Of a DNA stretch of 27,449 nucleotides, positions 20,759 through 27,449 are shown one piece after another. Numbering within the stretch: position 1 is the first letter of the stretch; each line of letters starts with the position of its first letter. The notes under the pieces are model-generated. The model was not told the origin of the DNA. It saw only the letters and a program-made list of their open reading frames with translations, and searched no databases. The stretch spans positions 83,893,538 to 83,920,986 of the forward strand of contig JBOZIK010000001.1 of the NCBI GenBank assembly GCA_051453625.1. Direction: 5' to 3'. The stretch is from Welwitschia mirabilis. Lineage: Eukaryota; Gnetophyta; Gnetopsida; Welwitschiales. The position numbers were made by a program, and so were the translations under genes.

Positions 20759-21710
20759 TTATGCATGTTTTAGTAAAAACTTTAAAAATAGGATCCAAGA
20801 AATAAGTATAAAAATACTTAAATATACATGCATTTAAGAAGGTATTCTATTCAAACAGATTGCCATGAAATAATTTCAAGAGGGTAAGGCTCTAGAAAGA
20901 TCATTTTGCAAAGACATGTAACAAAGACGTACATGAAAGTTGCTTTATTACAATAATAAATAAATAAGAAAAAATATTAATTAAAAATAAGAAACAAGGT
21001 ACACCCAACTATCAAAATAACATTCTCAAACTTAAAAGAAAAAAGATAAAAGAAATAGTACATGTTGGTAGACTTACACAATGAGTGAATGTCATGGACT
21101 TGTAATCACTCCACTCTAGTTTTTGGGCCTCTTTTTTATGCCTTCTAATATCCTTATTTTCTTCCTACAAAATCCATAAAAATTACCATTTCTTAATGCC
21201 TAAAAATCATTTTGAAGTCTAAATTCTGTCCTTTCTGTGGGACTCTTAGATCCAATTGTGGCCCTAATTCATAGAATATTTATAGGCTTTTGCAAAAGTG
21301 GGCAAGTACTCTGTACCATGTAAGATGCATGGGATCTGCAATAGCCTCAAATATTAATCAATTGGAAAAATATCACACTTCAAAAGAATCATTATGTAAG
21401 GGTTAGATCAAAAGTAAAAGTAATTAGGTAGAAAAAGATGCAATTAAATAAGCATTCATGCTTTTCTTGTACATATTTAGTATGAGTGATTGAAGGGACT
21501 AAAAAATTGGATGTGGATAAAAAAGTATTATTCTAAGAGAGGTCTGACTATAGATGGGATAGAAAACATGCACTACTCTTCTGCTTACTTTAGATGACCC
21601 ACCCTTTCCTTTTTAATAGAATTATGCCTCTTAAAATTTATTAACATACTTGACTTATTCTTTGTTGTATCTGAGGCAATTTATAATGGCCCTAACCTAA
21701 GTAACCCAAG
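20759..21710 (-). repeat. Direct repeat pair, right copy (possible LTR)
   Basis: This is the partner of 19490-20478. On the minus strand it starts TGGGTTACTTAGG (21708), has a TATA-like CCTATAAATATTC (TATAAATA at 21277-21284) roughly 430 bp in, and would end near TG/CA at 20762. Size, orientation and promoter position fit an LTR. No PBS or TSD could be confirmed because the inner edge is in the gap, so a plain ~1-kb tandem duplication is the alternative. Confidence 0.7.
21277..21284 (-). promoter_or_regulatory. Candidate TATA box in repeat copy
   Basis: The minus strand reads gccTATAAATAttc in the better-preserved copy of the ~1-kb repeat. The other copy reads gccTAAAAATAgcc. It supports, but does not prove, an LTR promoter. 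Confidence 0.3.
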
Positions 21711-22861
21711 CAGAAATGCGAATATCTATAGCAGCTTAGGAAGTTGGAGTGATCTAAGGTAAAGGTATATTTGCTAAGAATCATAAGACTTTGAAACCCC
21801 TGCAAATTTATATAATTCCTTAACTACATTAGATCTAATAGACTCATCTAATTATCTAAATTCAAAACTCTAAGGTTTATTTAAATCCTAAATAGTGCTT
21901 TAGAAATTTGCTATTGTTCTTCCATGCCACTCTTCACAATGTCCTAGGAGTTTGAAATAACTCATATAAGGTAAGGAATTTAGATTTTGAATGATAATTC
22001 TAAAATAAAAAATTGGATACTAAATAAGAAATGATCTTCAAGACATAGAAAACATGGTAGAATAGGAATTAGCAGCCATGTTTTTATATCAATATGGGCA
22101 TGGATGATTTTATCAAAAATAACACACCTTAAATAAAGAATAATTAATATGCATCCTAAGTTTAGAATGAATTAAAGAATCTAGTCAAATTCTGGAAGTA
22201 GGACATAGACAAATTTACACTATTATCTTAATTATTATTTGACCATCAAAATCTCTTGCCTTTTTCCAAAATCTGTGAACTAGTCAATAGTAGCCTTCCT
22301 ATGTGTTTAGTGGGCTTGATCTAGAAACATCAAATAAGGCTCATCATTATTCTACTCTCTCACTATTTATTTACTATATTCTTTATTCCTATGTTGGACA
22401 TCTTTTGTAGGTTATAAAAACTAGAATAACTAGATCTTCTCAAGGAAATTGGTATTTTGAGTTTTATGGATAAGGATGATATATTCACTAGGCTTTTTAT
22501 CAGTTTTGCAAATCTAATATCCCTATTAATGACCATAACTATACTTTGACCTATGACATAAGATAGCTTGTCATCACTAGCTCTTCACATAATATTCCTA
22601 TCATAGTTGTAAAGAAATTTCAATACCTGATCCCCATTTTCTGCAAGTTGTCTAGTCTTGCATGCATTTTGTAAATCCTCTGAATAACCCCTTATTAAAA
22701 ACCTCAATGCAATCCTTTATCAAATCCGTAGAAAATACTAAAAACCATTTAAAATCCAATATCCATATTAGAAAGATCATTACTCAATTTGTAGACAATT
22801 TAACTGAATCACAGTGCGGCATAGTGATTACATCTGTTCATCTTTGTATAATAGAATTTAG
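21711..22861. other. Unidentified DNA, no gene found
   Basis: No recognisable domain in either strand. The plus frame at 22662-22874 is open for 70 codons but has no family resemblance and typical AT-rich composition. Confidence 0.4.
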
Positions 22862-23074
22862 AATACTACTCTAGATTGGGTAAACTTTGGGCCCTTTGGA
22901 AATGTCAACTCTATTCATTTTGGAGCTGAAGCTAGTAATGCTAAAATTGCCTTGAACGGATTATGGATTTATCATTATTTACTTAAAAGGAACTCTTTTC
23001 ATGTGGTTTTGAATTTGACAAACATTATTAGCTACATTGTTTGTAATCAATATAGGTTACAAGTCTATGACTGA
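22862..23074 (+). pseudogene. Unassigned open frame without ATG, possibly a coding remnant
   Basis: Between a TAG at 22859-22861 and a TGA at 23072-23074 the plus strand is open for 70 codons with no early ATG. The reading includes DWVNFGPFGNVNSIHFGAEA and ALNGLWIYHYLLKRNSFHVV, and its Gly, Trp and Pro content is more protein-like than the chance frames around it. The family is not recognised. It lies just left of the primer binding site of the short LTR at 23259 but on the opposite strand to it, so it is not that element's gag. It may be a captured gene piece or chance. Confidence 0.3.
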
Positions 23075-23237
23075 ATCTAACAAAGGTAGGCAGGGATGGT
23101 GTAGGGTAGACTTTAAAGCAGAGAATCCGAAACATTGAAAAATTTATGAGTGGAATATTCAAATAAAGATCTTAATTGAGAAAAATAAGAGATCAAATCA
23201 AGCATCATTCTATGGCTAATAGTTAATCATTACCATA

Positions 23238-23253
23238 GCTAGATTTGATACCA
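23238..23253 (-). other. Candidate primer binding site of a short-LTR element
   Basis: The minus strand reads TGGTATCAAATCTAGC next to the end of the LTR at 23259. The first ten bases are the same as in element 2's PBS. Five bases separate it from the LTR end, which is slightly long. Confidence 0.5.
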
Positions 23254-23258
23254 ACTAT

Positions 23259-23515
23259 TGGGTCTTAAAGATCCATTAAGCATAGATCAGACCATCGCTA
23301 GGAATCCAAATGTCTCCTAGGAAATAGATGTGATATACCATTTAAACAGATCATTTTTTATATTATAATGAAGGGGTTTAAATACCCTTAAAGTACAACA
23401 AAAATAGATAGGATAGGGCAACAAAAGAGGAAAACTAGGAGGTGGTTTTAATTACAACTTAACAATGAAATTAAGAAAGTTGTAGGATAGAGGCTAGCTA
23501 TGAAAATATCCAACA
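23259..23515 (-). repeat. Short (~257 bp) copia-like LTR
   Basis: On the minus strand it starts TGTTGGATATTTTC (a canonical copia LTR start) at 23515, has a TATA-like box TATTTAAA at 23377-23384, and ends …TCTTTAAGACCCA at 23259, followed by the PBS. The TATA-to-end distance of ~120 bp is reasonable for R-U5. The second LTR was not found to the left, and no gag is recognisable there, so this is a truncated or TRIM-like element. Confidence 0.5.
23377..23384 (-). promoter_or_regulatory. Candidate TATA box of the short LTR
   Basis: The minus strand reads gggTATTTAAAcccc, a TATA-like core within a near-palindrome, at the position expected for an LTR promoter. Confidence 0.4.
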
Positions 23516-23521
23516 ATATTA

Positions 23522-23551
23522 TACAATAGTAATGTACCATATACTATTGTA
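23522..23551. repeat. 10-bp inverted repeat
   Basis: The arms tacaatagta (23522-23531) and tactattgta (23542-23551) are exact reverse complements around a 10-nt loop, 7 bp outside the short LTR. Confidence 0.7.
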
Positions 23552-25760
23552 ATTCGAAAGAGAGAAAATATACTATTCAATAAATATCCAAGACTAAACA
23601 TACAAAACTAAACATAATATCCAAAGTAGTCTATACAAAATACAACCAGCTTCATAAAAAACAAAAACAACAATTAAACCATTCCTCTAAAATTAAAAGT
23701 AAAATACCTAATTGTATCCTGTTAAACTACTCTCAAAAGAATCTAAAGACAATAGAAAGTTCAAAGAAAAGTAAAGAAACATCTTGTTCCAAGATAAAAA
23801 TGAATGACAAGGCAGAAAAAAGTTATGAAAATATTCTAAAATCTAAACTCAAAAAGATAAATTTAAAACATCAATATGTCACTTTTATTTACATAGGAAA
23901 ACTTAAATTGTGCTTTTATGAAAGTACCTAATAGTGGAGGTTTCTGATCTTATTTCACTGCAATTTCTACTTAGGTTATAAGGAAGTAGTCATAATATCT
24001 TAAGTTAATCATGTCAAATAAGGCCTTAATGTAAGACTCTTAATAAAGAATTACATATTCATTTTAACATAGAATTCAACATTCTTGAAATACACTTACC
24101 CTCCATCGCATACTAAGTTCCTTATTATGTGATCAAATCCAAGTCCTTAACAATGGTATCAAAGTCTAATTAGAAGATTGATGTTATTATGTGAAATACA
24201 GCATTTTTCTCATGTTTCATGATTAATATTTCCCTACATATCTACTTAGAAATCTTTCATCAATAACAACTAAGTTGATTTCAAGGATAGCATACCTGAT
24301 AGAAAAAGCACATCCAATGGCTTATTAGACTACATAATGGTAGATGTCATTAGCATGGTCAAACATGAGATGTTTATAGAAAAATGAAATAATGATTTCA
24401 AACATAGTTTTAACAAAAATAAAATAAAGAATGATCATGATTAACTACAAAAATGAAAATACTAAAATGATATTAGTCATAATCAGATTAATGGTATCCA
24501 TTGCTCAAAATATTGACCTGAGAAATGTAGTGACAATGTGATTGTATTTTATGTTCAAAGTCTATAAAATGATAGCTTCTACTTGCACAAACCAATAAAA
24601 TGACTTAGTTTAAACTAAAGGCCAAAATAACTTCAAACTAGTACTTGAAATATGGAATCTAAAAATAAAATTTTGATTTTAAGAAGTAAATTCTTAATAC
24701 ATAAATAAATCACTAAATCCTTAAGGGGCTAAGAAAATCAATTGCATAAGGAAAATTATTAGAAGTTGTAATACTTAGCCATACAATCTTGATTTTATAA
24801 GGGTTAGATTTTTATTTTTCATGTTGGAAATTTTGACATGAAATATAAGGTTATTTTTAAAAGAATCAAGTTTTTGAGGTCATTTCATAGGTAAAGATAT
24901 TAATTTAGTTCCTATAGATAAGTGGAGCATGTCAGGTTCTGTTTTGGCTTTAAAATTATCAGTCATTTTGCTAAATTTTACAAAGCACTAAGGAAGGTAT
25001 GCTAAAATTAGTAAGGCATCTTTTTTTGTAAATTTTAAAAATAGAATCTTGTGATAGTTAGTTCTTATATTAGAATTTTATCAAATGCATAATTTAGATT
25101 TTCTAAGTTTGAAATAGCCTCTTTCATGACCTATGAAGTGGAGAGATTAGTAGGCATTAGCATGTCATGTTTATAAAAGAATTCTCTCAATTGAAAGCAA
25201 GTTCTTTAGAGGACATTTTACTTTTAATATTTCTTCCTATTTCCATTGTTAGGGTGTTTGTAATTGAAGCATTGATATTAGGGCTTTCATCATGTTAACT
25301 CTACATGACCTTGTGGATGAGAAGTTAGAGGACATGTTACAAAGAATTATCATTTGGATCGATAATTATTTATATAGTAATGGTTAAAAAAATTAAGAAA
25401 GATTCTCAACATTTTGGTAAAATCTTATGAGGACTTTGGGTCTTTTTTTGTCTCTTTTCCTTAGCATAGATAAAAATGATTAACTTTCTTTTTCAACTAT
25501 CAAATAGATCAATAGAATGCTTTCACAAAACCACCCATTGTAACCTAGCTAAATTTTTTATAGATTAGAAACTGGAAGATAGTTTATAACTATTTTTAAT
25601 TTGGCCAAATCAAAGATCCTCAGAAACTAGATAACAATGTAATAAACCATAAATGAAGAACTTGGAACCTCTAAGATTTGAAAGACTCTGATCAAGGAAA
25701 TATCTTTCCATCTAATGTAGGAAATTAGCACAAGAAGAAATAAATAGTCCAAGATTTAGA
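23552..25760. other. AT-rich intergenic DNA, no gene found
   Basis: Both strands were scanned for protein-like frames, LTR ends and inverted repeats. Nothing supportable was found beyond an isolated PBS-like octamer near 24154, which is within chance expectation. Confidence 0.45.
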
Positions 25761-26133
25761 CTCTATAATATAAATCTTAATCATGATTGCTTTAGATTAT
25801 ATGATGGAATCCTTTTTGACCATGTCTAGGGCATCATTACGCTTATAAAATAGACTCTTTCTTTAGACCTATTTTAAATGTAGATAACTAGAGAAATTTT
25901 AATGGGACAACATACTTGGTTACATTTTAGTTCTAATTCTTACCACTAAGTCAAGGGATTTCAACCATTTACAATTCCTGCACCTGCAAAAACTATGATA
26001 TCTTTATCCTACAATATCAATGCTTCATTATTGAAATAAATAGTTTGTATAGTTGATAATTGGACAATGTGATTTTATGGGAGTATTGTTAGAAGTTCTA
26101 ATTACTGATAAAGAGTTGAAACATTAGAATCCC
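25761..26133 (+). repeat. Local duplication, left copy
   Basis: It matches 26361-26733 at a constant offset of about 600 bp (taaatcttaatcatgattgctttagattatat versus caaatcttgaccatgatcgctttaggttatat; cttataaaatagactcttt; gttgataattggacaatgt). About 230 bp of unmatched DNA separate the copies. Many substitutions show that it is old. Confidence 0.8.
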
Positions 26134-26360
26134 TTATTTTAGCAAAGAAAGAACATTGTTTGAATACTACATTTTTTTCAAATAAACAATGAGTATTTAT
26201 ATCAAACTAAAAACAATGATCTTGGATTCAGAAGTATAATTCTAAACAGCTAGAAATGGGTATAATTGAGAGTACAATAGAGCATCTCTAGTAGCCTTGT
26301 TCTTATGTGAGCTTAGATGGCATTTTATCTATTCATAAAAGAATGTTTTATGACTTTAAA

Positions 26361-26733
26361 CTATGTAATACAAATCTTGACCATGATCGCTTTAGGTTAT
26401 ATGGTGGAATACATTTGACCATGTATAGGGCATCAGTAAGCTTATAAAATAGAGTCTTTTTTTAAACCTATTTTAAATTCAAATAATTAGAGAAATTTTT
26501 ATGAAAAAACATACTTAATTACATTTTAGTTTCAGTTCTTACCACTTAGTCCAGGGATTTAAGCCATTCATAATTCCTATAATCACATAAACTATGGTAT
26601 ATCTAGCTTGTAGCATTAACACTTCACTATTAAAATAAATAGCTTGTGCAATTGATAATTGGATAATGTAATCTTGAACAAGTGATTTCAAAAGTTCTAA
26701 TTAGTAAGATAGAGCTGAAACTTTAGAATACAT
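26361..26733 (+). repeat. Local duplication, right copy
   Basis: This is the partner of 25761-26133. No third copy was seen on either side. It lacks clear TG…CA ends, PBS or TATA-like signals, so a tandem segmental duplication is favoured over an LTR pair. Confidence 0.8.
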
Positions 26734-27417
26734 TAATAACATCAAAAAAATAACAATTTCTCTTAAGAATATCTCAAATTCCACTTGTATTATATTGTTG
26801 GCTACTCCACTAGTTAATGAAAATATAAATTGTAGTGTGTAATTATACAAGTTTTTACATTCAAAGAGATCCTATCATTAATAATCAAAATAGATATTTT
26901 GCATAATACATCACACTAATATAATGGGAGTTAATCCAAAACATCGTATCCACATTAAAGTCTATGAGTATGAGGCTTAGATTGCTTTGTGACATAATAG
27001 GAACTAAAAAATTAATAATAATGCAAAAGAAAAAAAAAACAATGTAATATGCAAGATGTAACTATTTTAAATACGAATGAAAAAATAATCCTAACACTAC
27101 TTACTTTCAGCTTTGACAAAGGACACTCTTGATAATCTATATCACCCAAGAGATTGTCACTAGATCAAAGGCAAAATAGACCATAAGAATCGTAAGAAAA
27201 CCTCAGATGTAAACATAAAAAGAAAACTAAGACTTATATGAAAATTGTAATAACATCTGGGTTACAAAATAGCCAGATCTCAATAGAGAATACATATCCC
27301 TCCCACAAGTGCACGTCTTTTTCCAATGCTCAAGGTAAATCTCTTACCCTTCTATCTTCTCTCACAAGAATGTCTGATGCAATGAAGATGAGAAGAAAAG
27401 TCAGAGTTTTTTTTGGA
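26734..27417. other. AT-rich DNA, possibly transcribed leader of an element entering from the right
   Basis: No gene was found. If the minus-strand TATA-like box at the window edge is an LTR promoter, this segment would be its R-U5 and beyond, but no LTR end or PBS was located. Confidence 0.3.
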
Positions 27418-27435
27418 GGGGGGGGGGGGGGGGGG
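27418..27435 (+). repeat. 18-base poly-G tract
   Basis: An uninterrupted run of 18 G lies in a window that is otherwise very AT-rich. On the minus strand it lies directly downstream of TTATAAATAA. It may be real, or its length may be a sequencing artefact. Confidence 0.9.
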
Positions 27436-27436
27436 T

Positions 27437-27444
27437 TATTTATA
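27437..27444 (-). promoter_or_regulatory. Candidate TATA box at window edge
   Basis: The minus strand reads cTTATAAATAAcccc just before the C tract, a layout seen in plant LTR promoters. Only one edge is visible. Confidence 0.3.
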
Positions 27445-27449
27445 AGAAA

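Noticed and set aside
24085-24140. Splice-donor-like GGTAAGTG on the minus strand with short open frame
   Set aside because: It is isolated, with no matching acceptor or protein-like exon.
24154-24164. TGGTATCAAAG on the plus strand as a primer binding site
   Set aside because: The matching octamer is expected about once by chance in a window this size on two strands, and no LTR end, TATA-like box or gag is nearby.
1-27449. CRISPR arrays, bacterial operons, rRNA or tRNA genes
   Set aside because: No regularly spaced repeats, ribosome binding sites, compact operons or cloverleaf structures were seen. All signals are plant-type.

Overview
The window reads as intergenic DNA of a plant nuclear genome, most likely a dicot. 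The pointers are a low G+C content with few CG dinucleotides, Ty1/copia LTR retrotransposons with an initiator-tRNA-Met type primer binding site, a CACTA-type terminus (…ACTACAAGAAA), and runs of N typical of a scaffolded eukaryotic draft. Species cannot be fixed from the sequence; a woody dicot such as grapevine is only a guess. No intact protein-coding gene was found, and nearly all identifiable content is decayed transposon.

Layout. (1) 1-440: broken minus-strand exon-like fragment of an unidentified gene. (2) 441-3301: AT-rich DNA with a 36-bp tandem duplication and small simple repeats. (3) 3302-11908: an old, complete copia-type element on the minus strand. It has two ~1.44-kb LTRs (3302-4736 and 10474-11908), a PBS, a gag relic (YTYWK segment, UBN2 core, degraded CCHC knuckle, acidic/coiled-coil tail), a spacer rich in AGATGTCT-like repeats, and a separate accessory ORF resembling the 'putative plant transposon protein' domain. 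(4) 11909-12700: unidentified DNA. (5) ~12700-18169: a second, truncated relative in the same orientation. It has the accessory ORF, spacer, copia protease (WYIDDGC), gag with a CCHC knuckle, PBS and the first ~430 bp of an LTR. A TGTAACACCC-type LTR sits inside it, flanked by a perfect 5-bp duplication. (6) 18170-18539: a short CACTA-like element with subterminal repeats. (7) 19490-21710: a ~1-kb direct repeat pair around an assembly gap, possibly LTRs of another element. (8) 22862-23074: an unassigned open frame. (9) 23238-23515: a short copia-like LTR with PBS and TATA-like box on the minus strand. (10) 25761-26733: a local duplication with a 600-bp offset. (11) The right edge has an 18-G tract beside a minus-strand TATA-like box.

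The most notable content is the element family at 3.3-18.2 kb. In both copies the order is gag (plus protease in copy 2), a repeat-rich spacer, then the plant-transposon-protein ORF. No integrase, reverse transcriptase or RNase H could be recognised, so the family looks non-autonomous yet carries an extra ORF. Both copies share in-frame stops at the same homologous positions in gag and in the accessory ORF. Divergence between copies is high by eye, so the insertions are old.
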